The notes: generated by a model from the letters alone, not told the origin. A stretch of 42,440 bases of DNA from Coriobacteriales bacterium (GCA_031267175.1 JAIRZP010000003.1:1-42440); one strand, 5' to 3'; positions 30,266 through 39,813 are shown, counted from the stretch's first letter. A program made the numbers and translations.

Positions 30266-33200
30266 TTAACGCTCTTGCCCGCTGTCTCGCTTAGGCTCCA
30301 AGTCCGGTTCGTCCATGTCGGCCTCGCCGCCGTCCAAGACCTCGGCAGTCTTCTCGTCCATGTTGAGCAGGGCGTCAAGCTCGGCCAAGCGGGCTGACTT
30401 CTCCGCCAGTTCCTGCTCCTTGGCGAAGGGCTTGGCTGCTTCGGCCTTGGCGTTGTCCATCTGGGTGCGGGCGTTGGCCAGCTGCTCACGGCAGCCATCG
30501 CATTTGGATTGCAGGGAGTCGATGGCGTTGTCGATGCGAGCGACGTTGCCCACCGGGTCGTCACCGAGCGTCACGGTGTGGCGCAGGTGACCGACGATCA
30601 CGCACTGGAACTCGCGCGAGACAACATCGAAGGCAAGCTCCAGGTTAAAGCCCGCGAAGTTGCCGAGCGGCACCGGCACAGGGGATGACAGCTTCTTGGT
30701 GGCCGCCAGTATCGCCTCGCCAGCCTTCTTGCGCTCGTCGAACTCAGCGCCGCCGACGGCCATGCGGAAATGCTCTCTGTCGGCTGACTTGTTGGCCTCT
30801 GCCGTTGCGATGTCGGCCTCGTATCTGGCGATGCGTTCTTCCAGTGCCTTTATCTGTCGTGGGTAGTGCTTGATGACGTTATCTTCCAAGGTGTACTTCT
30901 GCGAGAGGAAGTCGGCCTTGAGCATCTTCAGCCGGGCAACCTCGACATCCAAATCCATACGCTCTTTTATCAGGGGATTGCCGGTGGCCAATGCCTTTAT
31001 CTCGGCATAGCTTAATGCCTGCTCGTCCACATCCTCGGCGGAGCGCACCGGCGACTTGGAGGTCATTATCTGGCCGATGAAGCGCTGCTTGCCCTCCACC
31101 AGCTGCCAGAGGTAGGAGTCGAAGGTGTTTTCCGTGACGTAGCGGTAGATCTCCACCCGCTCGTTGCCGTTGCCTTGCCTAACTATGCGGCCACGCCTTT
31201 GCTCCAAGTCGGAGGGTCGCCAGGGACAGTCCAAATCATGGATGGCAATAAGCCGCTCTTGGACATTGGTGCCTGCGCCCATCTTGGGCGTGGAACCAAT
31301 GAGGACGCGCACCGCACCGGAGCGCACCTTGGCGAACAGCTCGGCCTTTTTGGCCTCGGTGTTGGCATCGTAGATGAAGGCGATCTCCTCGGGCGGCACC
31401 CCTTTGGCAACCAGCTTCTTCTTGATGTCGTCGTAGACGTTGAAGGAGCCGTCGCCTTTGGGCGTGGACAGGTCGCAGAACACGAGCTGTGCCTGACGGG
31501 TGTCTTTATGGTGCTCCCAGAGCCTAAAGACGTTCTCGCAGCACATCGACACCTTGCTTGTCGGCGAGTCGGGCAGCATGGGGTTTATCAGGCGCTGGTC
31601 TAATGCCAGCTTCCGACCGTCGCCGGTGATGAGCAGCATGTTGTCCTTCGCGGGGCTGACCATGCGGTTTCTGACCCTGTCCGCCCGCGCCCCAAGCTCG
31701 GCGACCATCTCGCGTTGCATCTCTGTGGGCTTGACGGAGACGTTGTGGTAGTCCACCTCCGGCACCGGCAGGTTCAGCATGTCGGCTGTCTGGATGTCGG
31801 CGGCCTGTCGGAACAGGCACATCAGCTCCGGCAGGTTGTAGAACTTGGAAAATCGCGTCTTCTGACGATAGCCGGTGCCCTCGGGACTCAGCTCAATGGC
31901 GCTCACCGTTTCCCCGAAGGTGGACGCCCAGCAGTCGAAGTGCGTGAGCGACAACCGTTGAAGTTCGTTGTACTGAAGGTAGCGCTGCACCGTGTAAAGT
32001 TCCACCATGCTGTTGGAAATCGGGGTGCCGGTGGCGAACACCACGCCCTTGCCACCGGTCTTGTCATCAAGGTATCTGCACTTCATGAACAGGTCGGATG
32101 ACTTCTGGGCCTCGGACTGCGCCACCCCGCCGACGTTTCGCATCTTGGTGAACATGAACAGGTTCTTGTAGAAGTGACTCTCGTCGATGAAGAGGCGGTC
32201 CACCCCAAGCTCCTCGAAGGTTATCACGTTGTCTTTTCGGCTCTGGTCGTTGAGCTTTTTTAGCTTGGCCTCCAGTTTTCTCTTGGTGGTCTCCATCTGC
32301 TTGACCGTCACCCTGTCGCCGCGCTCGGCCTTGATCTGGGCGATGCCGAAGGTAATCTCGTCGATCTCTGATTGCATGGACTCCGCCTGATGCTCGGCGC
32401 TCATGGGAATCTTCTCGAACTGGCTGTGCCCGATGATCACCGCGTCGTAGTCGCCGGTGGCGATGCGGGCGCAGAAGCGCCGTCTGTTCTTGCGCTCGAA
32501 GTCGCGTTTGGTGGCAACGAGAATATTGGCTGCCGGGTACAGCTGGAGGTATTCGCTTGCCCACTGCTCGGTGAGGTGGTTGGGCACCACAATAAGCGGC
32601 TTGTTGGAAAGCCCGAGCCTCCTCATCTCCTGCGCCGCCGCCGCCATCGTGTAGGTCTTGCCCGCGCCGACCACATGCGCCAGGAGGGTATTGCCACCGT
32701 AGAGGATGCGGGCGATCGCATTTTTCTGATGCCCGTTCAGCCTTATCTCCGGATTCATGCCGGGAAAGCTGAGGTGCTCACCGGAGAAGGTACGCAGACG
32801 CATGGAGTTGAAGGTGTCGTTGTAGTGGCGACACAGCCTTTCGCGGCGCTCGGGGTCAGACCATATCCACTCGCTGAACTTCGCCTTTATCGCATCCTGC
32901 TTGGCACAGGCTATCGCCGTCTCCTTCTTGTTTAAGACGTACTTATAGCCGCCCTCGCCGTCGTCTATCCGGTCGTTCACACGGACATCACGCAGGTTCA
33001 GCGTGTCCTCTACTATCTCGTAGGCGCTCTTGCGATGAGTGCCAAAGGTGGCACGTGCCAGCGGGTTTCCCTTGTCTGCGCCCTTGCCCCTTATCGACCA
33101 CTGGGCGGTGACCGGCGCGTAGTGGACGGTAATGTTGTGGCGCTGGTATCTCGGTGGCTGCAAGAGCTCGAAGATGAAGTCCTGGATGTCTGTGGTGGGT

Positions 33201-36200
33201 ATCCAGGTCGCGCCCAGGCGCACGTTTATCTCGCTGGCCGCGAGGTCCTTGGGAAGCGCGGCGTTAAGCGCCTCGACGTTGACGGCGAGCTCGGGGTCTC
33301 CGGCGGCTCCCCACTCGGCTGATTTGAGCTTATCTCGCACGTTGCCGGAGAGGTACTCGTCGGCGGTCTGGTATTCGGGATGGCCGAAGTCGGTGCCGGG
33401 AACCTTGAAGATGACGCCTCTCAGTTCGGCTGCGATCTCATGTTCCGCCATGCCCGTCAGCTGCGACATGAAGGGAATGTCAACCTTCGCTCTCTCTGCC
33501 AGCGACACCGCCAGCGCCTCGGCGGGGGTGTCGGCCTTGGTGGGTACAGCGTATGGCCGGATGGTGCGCTTGGTGAACATCGCCGCTTTGGACACCAGTT
33601 TGCCGTCCTCGTCGATGTTTTCCAACGATGCCAAAAGCGGGTAGGATGAGTCCTTGCCGAAGGCCATGCTGTTGCCCCGCGAGGTGACGAGACCGTACTT
33701 GGCTGTGTAGCGGTCGTAGGCCCGCGTGAGGTCTCTCTGGGCGCTTGCCACCTCCACATCCGGGGCATCCTCGGTCTGGAGTTGGATGAGGATGCGCACC
33801 AACTCGCGAATCTGGATAAGCCCCTTGACGCGGCTGGTGGCCGTGTCGGAGAGTTCCTGGGGGTGCATCCTGGAGTCCTCGCGGAAATAGACCTTGCCGT
33901 CTGCGACCGTGTAGGAGAAGTTGCGAACCTCCGGGTCTGCGGGGATGGAGCCGTCAGTCTCGGCCTCATCGTCGCGTTCGTAGTTGGTGAGCGTGGCATG
34001 GATGTTTACGATGGCACCTTGCAGCTGCTCGGCGAGGTCTGCGTCCGGATAAGGCTCGCAGGTGGTGCCATCGGCACGTCCGTACTGTCTGCCGTCGTGG
34101 GTCATGCGGCCAAGCACCATCTCGGGGTTGTCGGCGAAATACGAGTTCACGGCGATGCCACTCTCAGTCTGGCCGAGATGCACCCAGGCAGGCTCCGTCA
34201 CGGCGGGACAGTCGCGCTTTTGAAGGAACACGACATCTGCCGTGACCTCCGTCCCCGCGTTGTCCTTGAAGGCGTTGTTGGGCAGGCGGATCGCGCCGAT
34301 GAGATCTGAGCGCTCTGCCAGGTAGCGGCGTACCGCCGGGTTGCGTTTGTCCAGCGTCCCCTTGCTGGTGACGAAGGCGACGATGCCGCCGGGGCGCACC
34401 TTGTCGAGTGTCTTGGCAAAGAAGTAGTCGTGCACTAAAAACGAGTGCCTGTCGTATCGCCTATCGGCTATCTGGTAGTTGCCGAACGGCACATTGCCTA
34501 AAGCCACGTCGAAGAAGCTGTCGGGGAAGCCGGATGTCTCGAAGCCCTCTGTGCGGATGTCCGCCTTCTGGTAGAGCTGACGGGCGATTGATGCGGTCAT
34601 GGGGTCTATCTCCACGCCGAAAAAGCGCGAGCCGTTCATGGACTCGGGAATAAGGCCTAAGAAGTTGCCGATGCCGCAGGACGGCTCCAGCACGTTGCCG
34701 GCTCTGAAGCCCATCCCCTCGATGGCCGCATATATCGCCTTGATGACTGTGGGCGACGTGTAGTAGGCATTTATCGTGGATGCCCTTGCCGCTGCGTAGT
34801 CCTCATCGGTGAGCAGGAACTTCAGGTCTGCCCGCTCTGTTGCGAAGTCTGCGTTGGCCTCGTCGAATACCTGCGGGACGGCTCCCCAGCCGACGTATTT
34901 GGACAAGACCGTCTGCTCCCCAGCGTCAGCCAGCCTGCCCTCGTCCTCTAACTGCTGCACCAACCTGATGGCGTCGAGGTTCCAGTGCGCACGCTGCTTC
35001 GCGCCGCCGTGGCCGAGATTGTCGTCGGTGACGCAAAAGTCGCGGCGCTCCTGGGGCGGGGCTGGCGCTGCCGATGGCGCTGCTGGCTTTTCCTTTTCGG
35101 ATAGTTGTTCTTGCACCTGCTTCGACGGCGCTGTCGCCTCAGTCTCGCTGAGACCCTGTGTGACGGCGCCTTTCAGGTGGTCGTTCAGCGGGTTTTCCGC
35201 CAAGCGGCGGTAGAACTCCTCTGCGTCCATAACACGCGGGAACAAAGGTGAGGTGGAGTCGAAGAGCTCCACCTGTCCGTCTCCAAGTGACAGCAGTTCG
35301 TAGTCTGCGGTGCCGATGCGGATCAAGGTGCCGAGCGGCAACCGGTAATCACCCCAAGATGCGAAAGGGGCGGCCGGCTTCTCTTCGCCAGCCGCCCCTT
35401 TGCCGGGCGCGTGTTCCTGTGTCGCCGGTTGACCCGGCGGCTCTAGCAGCAGATCAGGTCGCTTGCCACCGTCTCTGTGGCTTGGCTGCGGATGTTGTTC
35501 ATTCTGCCCGCCCACTCCAGCGGGTCGCGCATCTTCATCGCCGCGTCCACCTTCTGGGACTTGGCCAGCTGCTCCGTGAGCCGCTCCCACATCGCCTCGG
35601 CCTGCCAGTTCAGCTCCACCAGGTGAGAGAACAGCGTCCCTTGCATCTTCATCACTGCGTACATCCCCGGGCGATGCTCCTTCAGGTACCTCTTGCGCCT
35701 GCGGCCCCATGTCCCGATGTCTAAGGTGGTCTCCATCGGCGCGATCAGGTCCGGCAGCAGGTATCCCTGCTCGGTCTCGCTGTATGTCAACTCCATCTCG
35801 GCTCCTTCCATTGTCGTCAGCCTCTTCTATCGGCTCAGTATCCATAAGCTCAGGCTCTGGCGCAATTGTACGAATCTGAGTCGCCTCACGCTCCTGCGAC
35901 AGCACCGTTGCGGCTATCTCGCGCAGAGCCATCTTGGCGGTGTCGGCGACCGCTGTGCCGATGACGGTCACCGCCGCTGGCCCCGTGAACACCTCCAACC
36001 CCGCAAAGCCCTCGTCGGTAAGCAGCGCCCACGGGTCGATGCTACAGCGGTCAAGTGTCATGAAGGTCACAGATGATTTCAGCACCGAGAGCATGGCGGC
36101 AGGCTCTACGCCGGTGTCGCCGGTCACCGCCAGCAGGTCGTCGAGGTAGTCTGCGAAGTTGTCCTCGGAGGCGTTTGCGGCAGCGGACATGATGGCTGTG

Positions 36201-36613
36201 TCCAGCCCGCCGCGCTCGGCCAACTCACCGAAGGCAGCCTCCAGGGCTTCGATGACATCCTGTTCGTACTCCGGGCGCATCTGCCATGTCGGTACCGGCA
36301 AGGAGTGTTTTCCCTCGTGGGTGTCGGTGATGTCGAAGTAGTGCTTCAGGCGACTTGCGCTCTCATCGGAAAGAACCGCGATTCCCTTGGCACCCCTGTT
36401 CACCCAGCGGTTGAAGATGCCATTCCACTTCTCCAGCTCCAGCACCGCAGTGGCGTCCGGGCGCTGGGCGTATACCAGCAGCTGCTCCTCGAAGGGCAGT
36501 TTGTAATTCATGCAGGCAGAGGACAAAAACGCCGTCCACTGTTCAGGGTCTTCGGTCACGCTCGCAAGCGTCTCGTCATAAAGCGCTGTGATTGTCTCCA
36601 GCTTGGTCGGCAT
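30266..36613 (-). CDS. Giant SNF2-type helicase with N6-adenine methylase domain (2115 residues)
   Basis: ATG 36613 follows GGAGG by five bases. The N-terminus (DPEQWTAFLSSACMNYKLPF) is the ArdC-like block shared by these ICE proteins. The N6-methylase part includes VLEPSCGIGNFLG and ALGNVPFGNYQ (about residue 706), where NVPFG replaces the usual NPPY. The SNF2 helicase part has HVVGAGKTYTMA (about 1311), FIDESHFYKN (about 1474), GSTPKMGAGTNVQ and LEQRRGRIVRQGN (about 1804). A coiled-coil C-terminus follows. Proteins of this family mark Tn1549-type ICEs and probably protect or process the element during transfer. Residues 273-390 are translated from DNA that also encodes a TnpV-like protein in another frame and look like an Arg/Gly/Asp-rich linker. 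Confidence 0.9.
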   Translation of the reverse strand: MPTKLETITALYDETLASVTEDPEQWTAFLSSACMNYKLPFEEQLLVYAQRPDATAVLELEKWNGIFNRWVNRGAKGIAVLSDESASRLKHYFDITDTHEGKHSLPVPTWQMRPEYEQDVIEALEAAFGELAERGGLDTAIMSAAANASEDNFADYLDDLLAVTGDTGVEPAAMLSVLKSSVTFMTLDRCSIDPWALLTDEGFAGLEVFTGPAAVTVIGTAVADTAKMALREIAATVLSQEREATQIRTIAPEPELMDTEPIEEADDNGRSRDGVDIQRDRAGIPAAGPDRADGDHLRHRDMGPQAQEVPEGASPGDVRSDEDARDAVLSPGGAELAGRGDVGAAHGAAGQVPEGGRGDEDARPAGVGGQNEQHPQPSHRDGGKRPDLLLEPPGQPATQEHAPGKGAAGEEKPAAPFASWGDYRLPLGTLIRIGTADYELLSLGDGQVELFDSTSPLFPRVMDAEEFYRRLAENPLNDHLKGAVTQGLSETEATAPSKQVQEQLSEKEKPAAPSAAPAPPQERRDFCVTDDNLGHGGAKQRAHWNLDAIRLVQQLEDEGRLADAGEQTVLSKYVGWGAVPQVFDEANADFATERADLKFLLTDEDYAAARASTINAYYTSPTVIKAIYAAIEGMGFRAGNVLEPSCGIGNFLGLIPESMNGSRFFGVEIDPMTASIARQLYQKADIRTEGFETSGFPDSFFDVALGNVPFGNYQIADRRYDRHSFLVHDYFFAKTLDKVRPGGIVAFVTSKGTLDKRNPAVRRYLAERSDLIGAIRLPNNAFKDNAGTEVTADVVFLQKRDCPAVTEPAWVHLGQTESGIAVNSYFADNPEMVLGRMTHDGRQYGRADGTTCEPYPDADLAEQLQGAIVNIHATLTNYERDDEAETDGSIPADPEVRNFSYTVADGKVYFREDSRMHPQELSDTATSRVKGLIQIRELVRILIQLQTEDAPDVEVASAQRDLTRAYDRYTAKYGLVTSRGNSMAFGKDSSYPLLASLENIDEDGKLVSKAAMFTKRTIRPYAVPTKADTPAEALAVSLAERAKVDIPFMSQLTGMAEHEIAAELRGVIFKVPGTDFGHPEYQTADEYLSGNVRDKLKSAEWGAAGDPELAVNVEALNAALPKDLAASEINVRLGATWIPTTDIQDFIFELLQPPRYQRHNITVHYAPVTAQWSIRGKGADKGNPLARATFGTHRKSAYEIVEDTLNLRDVRVNDRIDDGEGGYKYVLNKKETAIACAKQDAIKAKFSEWIWSDPERRERLCRHYNDTFNSMRLRTFSGEHLSFPGMNPEIRLNGHQKNAIARILYGGNTLLAHVVGAGKTYTMAAAAQEMRRLGLSNKPLIVVPNHLTEQWASEYLQLYPAANILVATKRDFERKNRRRFCARIATGDYDAVIIGHSQFEKIPMSAEHQAESMQSEIDEITFGIAQIKAERGDRVTVKQMETTKRKLEAKLKKLNDQSRKDNVITFEELGVDRLFIDESHFYKNLFMFTKMRNVGGVAQSEAQKSSDLFMKCRYLDDKTGGKGVVFATGTPISNSMVELYTVQRYLQYNELQRLSLTHFDCWASTFGETVSAIELSPEGTGYRQKTRFSKFYNLPELMCLFRQAADIQTADMLNLPVPEVDYHNVSVKPTEMQREMVAELGARADRVRNRMVSPAKDNMLLITGDGRKLALDQRLINPMLPDSPTSKVSMCCENVFRLWEHHKDTRQAQLVFCDLSTPKGDGSFNVYDDIKKKLVAKGVPPEEIAFIYDANTEAKKAELFAKVRSGAVRVLIGSTPKMGAGTNVQERLIAIHDLDCPWRPSDLEQRRGRIVRQGNGNERVEIYRYVTENTFDSYLWQLVEGKQRFIGQIMTSKSPVRSAEDVDEQALSYAEIKALATGNPLIKERMDLDVEVARLKMLKADFLSQKYTLEDNVIKHYPRQIKALEERIARYEADIATAEANKSADREHFRMAVGGAEFDERKKAGEAILAATKKLSSPVPVPLGNFAGFNLELAFDVVSREFQCVIVGHLRHTVTLGDDPVGNVARIDNAIDSLQSKCDGCREQLANARTQMDNAKAEAAKPFAKEQELAEKSARLAELDALLNMDEKTAEVLDGGEADMDEPDLEPKRDSGQER
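35443..35796 (-). CDS. tnpV: TnpV-like protein nested in the SNF2 gene in another frame (117 residues)
   Basis: On the same strand but a different frame from the SNF2 gene. ATG 35796 follows GGAG by five bases; an ATG five codons earlier is possible. YLLPDLIAP, then IGTWGRRRKRYLKEHRPGMY, then MKMQGTLFSHLVELNWQAEA and DPLEWAGRMNNIRSQATE agree with TnpV family proteins of transposons and ICEs. The frame is full length (stop at 35443-35445). The SNF2 frame across it stays open but gives a low-complexity sequence, so TnpV is the better-constrained frame here. The function of TnpV is not established. Confidence 0.78.
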   Translation of the reverse strand: MELTYSETEQGYLLPDLIAPMETTLDIGTWGRRRKRYLKEHRPGMYAVMKMQGTLFSHLVELNWQAEAMWERLTEQLAKSQKVDAAMKMRDPLEWAGRMNNIRSQATETVASDLICC

Positions 36614-36628
36614 GGCATCACACCTCCA

Positions 36629-37054
36629 TCATCTCTCATAGGCTCGTGTCCTCTTATGCCTGGCGGGCTTCGGGGCATCGGCGGCGCGGGCGGCATCTGG
36701 CACCGACGGCGAGCCGAAGGCGTCGCGGTGGTGGCACAAAAACGCCTTGCCCTCGCCTAAAAGCGACAGCTTCACAACGTCGAAGCGCACCCTGCAACTC
36801 GGTACGTCGTGGTTGGCCAGGTAGTGCGCGGCGACCGTCTCCATCTGTGACCTGGCCTTTTGCGTCATGTCCTCCTCAGGCATCGCCAACCCTTGTCTGG
36901 CCTTGACGGTGCAAAAGGCCATCTCGCCATCCTCCATGAACACGAGGTCAACGCATCCTGCCTCACAGGTGTAGTCCTGCTCCATAACCTGTGCGCCCTG
37001 CCCCTCCAGGTAGCTCCTCGCAATCCTGGTCGCGTCTTGTCTGATGTCGGTCAT
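36629..37054 (-). CDS. YraN/UPF0102-like nuclease-fold protein (141 residues)
   Basis: Residues 8-70 follow the YraN pattern: ARSYLEGQGAQVMEQDYTCE, then CVDLVFMEDGEMAFCTVKAR, where the family has GEIDLI...FVEVK-R. The acidic and Lys positions of the restriction-endonuclease-like fold are partly kept (Asp in CVDLV, Lys in TVKAR), but the family Glu of EVK is Thr here. The tail is basic (KPARHKRTRAYER). YraN-like proteins may cut or bind DNA ends. The gene is 15 bases upstream of the SNF2 start. Confidence 0.72.
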   Translation of the reverse strand: MTDIRQDATRIARSYLEGQGAQVMEQDYTCEAGCVDLVFMEDGEMAFCTVKARQGLAMPEEDMTQKARSQMETVAAHYLANHDVPSCRVRFDVVKLSLLGEGKAFLCHHRDAFGSPSVPDAARAADAPKPARHKRTRAYER

Positions 37055-37063
37055 GTCCGTCTC

Positions 37064-37795
37064 CTATCTCTCGTAGCTTTTTGTTTTCTTCTTTTTCTGA
37101 ACCGGCGCACTACCGTTGGCAGGCTGCTGCCTTGGTGGGGGCCTGAGCCCGTCGTGCAAAGCCGACCAGTCGCTGTGGCGCTCGGCGTACTCATACCCCG
37201 CCCAGAGTCTGTCGTTTATCCGATACACGTCCTTCGGGCAAAACGCTGTCGGCTCTCCGCCCTCAGCGGCAAGCTCCCGTGCCAGCTTGAGGTAGCAGGC
37301 CACGGTTTCCTTCTCCGTAGCGAACAGCCGCACGAACGGGTAGCAGTACGGCCTTTGCTCGAACGCCGCCCGCTCTCCCAGCCGTGCTGTTTGGCATATC
37401 ACGGGGAAGCTGCCTTCGCGCTCGATGACGTAGGCCACCGGCTTAATGGGTAGCATCAGGTAGGCACGCATCGCCAGTGCGTTGTTGTCGATGACCCAGC
37501 GGTTTTTGACAGCCAGCTCATAGGCGGATTCCTTGTCGTCGAACCACCTACCGCCCATCTCGTACTCGCCGAATACCGCATGTTCGCGCCCGTCTTTGCC
37601 GTCAAGCCAATAGCGCCAAAGCGTCCGTCCGGCCTCGGTGCGCTCGCCGAACACGTCCATGCCCATCGAGAAGTTCCCGGAGACGGTGAACTCCTCGACC
37701 ACGTCAAGCACGACCCTATAGATGGCGTCTCCCTCAAGATAGCGAGGCCGGTTCATGGGCTCTGCGGCATCGAACAGGCTCATCTGGCCGCTCAT
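37064..37795 (-). CDS. Hypothetical ICE protein (243 residues)
   Basis: Starts MSGQMSLFDAAEP, a typical helical N-terminal peptide that may bind the beta clamp (QMSLFD resembles the QLSLF clamp-binding motif). The middle is aromatic-rich, with WRYWLDGKDGREHAVFGEYE and VCYP-like blocks, and the tail is KKKKTKSYER, similar to the preceding gene's ending RTRAYER. No family name can be given. Overlaps the winged-helix gene by four bases and lies ten bases upstream of the YraN-like gene, so all are cotranscribed. Confidence 0.75.
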   Translation of the reverse strand: MSGQMSLFDAAEPMNRPRYLEGDAIYRVVLDVVEEFTVSGNFSMGMDVFGERTEAGRTLWRYWLDGKDGREHAVFGEYEMGGRWFDDKESAYELAVKNRWVIDNNALAMRAYLMLPIKPVAYVIEREGSFPVICQTARLGERAAFEQRPYCYPFVRLFATEKETVACYLKLARELAAEGGEPTAFCPKDVYRINDRLWAGYEYAERHSDWSALHDGLRPPPRQQPANGSAPVQKKKKTKSYER

Positions 37796-38136
37796 GGCCT
37801 TTCCTGTCCGTCCTCGCAGGCAACCGCCATCAGGCGCTTCCCATAGGCGGCGAATGCGTACCAGTAGGTACGGTCAAACGGGCTCTCGTTGAGGTCGGCG
37901 GTGCGCAGGATGCCGCCTTTGACCAAACGCCGCAGGGCGCTTTTGGCCATGTGCGGCGAGAGGTACGGGATCAAAAGCGACAGCTGCCGGTGTCCCATCC
38001 TTATCCACAGGCTTCCCTTGGCCGTTTCGGTCTCGGCCTCGAACTGCCCGTCCAAGCCGTCCCAGAGGCACTGGGCGGCGATGGCCGCAGCCATACCGAG
38101 CCTGCACGCAAGCTCAACATTCATCGGTTGGTACAT
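37792..38136 (-). CDS. Winged-helix DnaD-like replication or regulatory protein (114 residues)
   Basis: The sequence MNVELACRLGMAAAIAAQCL resembles the start of the DnaD/RepA-type helical N-domain. Then comes a winged-helix core: IRMGHRQLSLLIPYLSPHMA, KSALRRLVKGGILRTADLNE and FDRTYWYAF as the wing. Such proteins start replication or control an operon in mobile elements. It is the first gene of the leftward operon, facing the second VapD locus across 150 bases. Confidence 0.7.
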   Translation of the reverse strand: MYQPMNVELACRLGMAAAIAAQCLWDGLDGQFEAETETAKGSLWIRMGHRQLSLLIPYLSPHMAKSALRRLVKGGILRTADLNESPFDRTYWYAFAAYGKRLMAVACEDGQERP

Positions 38137-38289
38137 GGTGGTGATCCCTTCTGTTCGGCGGGCTGTCCCCCGCGGGCTTGTAGGTATGTAGTAGTCGATG
38201 GGAAATCGCCGCAGGTTACCGCCCGTTTGCTGGCAGTCTCCGTGATAGAATAGGCATCACTGACCGACCGCAAACGATTGGACGCGACG

Positions 38290-38619
38290 ATGATAAAGAT
38301 GCAGATCGTCATGGACGACGACAAGATAGCCCGCGAGGGTAAGTACAACCTCGGCAAGCTCCACACCTCGTTAGACGACTTCATGGTGGCAAAGCTCGGC
38401 TTCAGCAAGGGCGACGGGGGGTTTTACGTCGGCAGGGGCGCGGGCAGCGACTACTCACGCTTCGGCGTGGCCATGACCACGCTCGGCAAGAAGCAGTGGT
38501 TCATGGACAACGTGGCCACCTGGTTGTACTTCAACAGCGATGATGCCAACGACCCGGAGGACTTCGAGGTAGAGGACTTCAAGGAGTTCTGCCAGCGCCG
38601 CTACCAGATGACGGCGTAG
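38290..38619 (+). CDS. VapD partner protein, putative antitoxin, copy 2 (109 residues)
   Basis: ATG 38290 gives the same length (109) and start (M-x-KMQI) as copy 1 at 16509-16838; an in-frame TTG/ATA-type upstream extension has no better site. Shared blocks are KMQIVMDDDKIAREGK, GGFYVGRGAGSDYSRFG, and WFMDNVATWLYFNSDDANDP. The stop is two bases before the VapD start. It would neutralise the VapD toxin encoded next. Divergent from the winged-helix gene. Confidence 0.78.
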   Translation: MIKMQIVMDDDKIAREGKYNLGKLHTSLDDFMVAKLGFSKGDGGFYVGRGAGSDYSRFGVAMTTLGKKQWFMDNVATWLYFNSDDANDPEDFEVEDFKEFCQRRYQMTA

Positions 38620-38621
38620 CG

Positions 38622-38987
38622 ATGGCGCAGCAGCGCCGCCGGAAGGCCATCAACTTCGATTTGGACTCCGCACGCCTCCGCGAGGAATTCGGCGGGGAGC
38701 AGGGCAGGCGCAAAGCCTACCGACACATCCAGTCCTTCCTCGCAAGGGAGGGCTTCGAGCACAGGCAGTGGTCGGGCTATGTCTCGAAAAACCCCATGAG
38801 CAACGCCGATGTGTACGACATCGTAGACCGCCTGGCACAAGCCAACCTGTGGCTGGACAGGTGCGTGAACAGGTTCGACGTGACCAACGTAGGCAACGAA
38901 TCCGATATGCTGGACGAGATAAGCCTCGCGACTGCCGCCGCCACAGCGACCGAGCCGATTATCGACGAGGGTTTCATCGAGGGATAG
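38622..38987 (+). CDS. vapD: VapD-family RNase toxin, copy 2 (121 residues)
   Basis: Family features are KAINFDLDSARLREEFG with the strand-1 Asp, AYRHIQSFLAREGFEHRQWS, SGYVSKNPMSNADVYDIVD, and NRFDVTNVGNESDML. This copy is closer to the VapD consensus (SKNPM, ADVYDIV) than copy 1. Tail residues after position 100 are Ala/Thr-rich and differ from copy 1. Coupled tightly to its partner gene. Two independent VapD loci in one element could give addiction at both ends of the transfer region. Confidence 0.9.
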   Translation: MAQQRRRKAINFDLDSARLREEFGGEQGRRKAYRHIQSFLAREGFEHRQWSGYVSKNPMSNADVYDIVDRLAQANLWLDRCVNRFDVTNVGNESDMLDEISLATAAATATEPIIDEGFIEG

Positions 38988-39084
38988 ACCTCACGTTCAA
39001 ATCCCCATTCGCACATTTCACTTCCGCGCTCCCGCAGCCTACACTTTGCGTGTCAACGTGTCTGATACATAAGGAGTGATGGGA

Positions 39085-39813
39085 ATGGCAAATGTAGTGA
39101 GGATCGTCAAGGCAGTGGCGATGTTGGCAATCGCCGCCTTCATCGTGATGGTGATAGTCGGTATCTACACCGCGCTTGATTCGGCAACCAGGCCGTATGC
39201 GCTTGCGCCGTCCGTATCCCAGACAGGCACCGGCACCGAAAGCGTGTCAGCCGATACACGGAGCATGAGCGAACAGAATGACGGAGCCGCAGATGCCAGC
39301 AGTGCCCCGGATGGCAAGGCATTCGCTTCGACACCTTCCGGCGAAGATGGGAACGGCGATACTGCCGCTCCCACCTCTTCGCCGTTACCGCCGCAGGCAC
39401 CGGCGGCGCAGGGGACTCAGGCTCCAGCCGTTTCTGCCAGCACACCGCCCGTGTCGGATACGGCAAGAACGCCATCGAATGGTGGCTCTACTGACGCATC
39501 TGTTCCCGCTGTACCGCAGAAGGTGTGGCACGAGGCAGTCTATGAGACGGTGCATCATGAGGCTGTCTTTGCCACCGTACACCACGATGCCGAATACACA
39601 ACCGTGACCGACTACTACACGGTCTGCCACCAGTGCGCATTCAAGATACAGGGCTCTATCTATCCGCATCTGGACGCCACCGGGCACACCGGGTACAACT
39701 CAGATGTCCCTTTCGCGCGCAGCGTCCTTGTGCGCGAAGCCTTTGACGAGCGGGTGCTGGTGTCTGCCGCCTATGACGAGCAGGTGTTAGTGCGAGCGGG
39801 GTTTTGGGAATAG
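39085..39813 (+). CDS. Membrane-anchored protein with zinc-finger-like C-terminal region (242 residues)
   Basis: ATG 39085 is eight bases after AAGGAG; ATG 39079 is too close. One membrane helix (AVAMLAIAAFIVMVIVGIYT) is followed by about 110 residues rich in Pro, Ala, Ser and Thr, the look of a wall-spanning stalk. The last 100 residues have repeated aromatic-His units (KVWHEAVYETVHHEAVFATV, HHDAEY), then YTVCHQCAFKI with C-x-x-C and HLDATGHTGY with two His, a probable zinc site. The very end repeats FDERVLV / YDEQVLVRAGF. The role is unknown; it may contact the pilin encoded next to it. Confidence 0.75.
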   Translation: MANVVRIVKAVAMLAIAAFIVMVIVGIYTALDSATRPYALAPSVSQTGTGTESVSADTRSMSEQNDGAADASSAPDGKAFASTPSGEDGNGDTAAPTSSPLPPQAPAAQGTQAPAVSASTPPVSDTARTPSNGGSTDASVPAVPQKVWHEAVYETVHHEAVFATVHHDAEYTTVTDYYTVCHQCAFKIQGSIYPHLDATGHTGYNSDVPFARSVLVREAFDERVLVSAAYDEQVLVRAGFWE

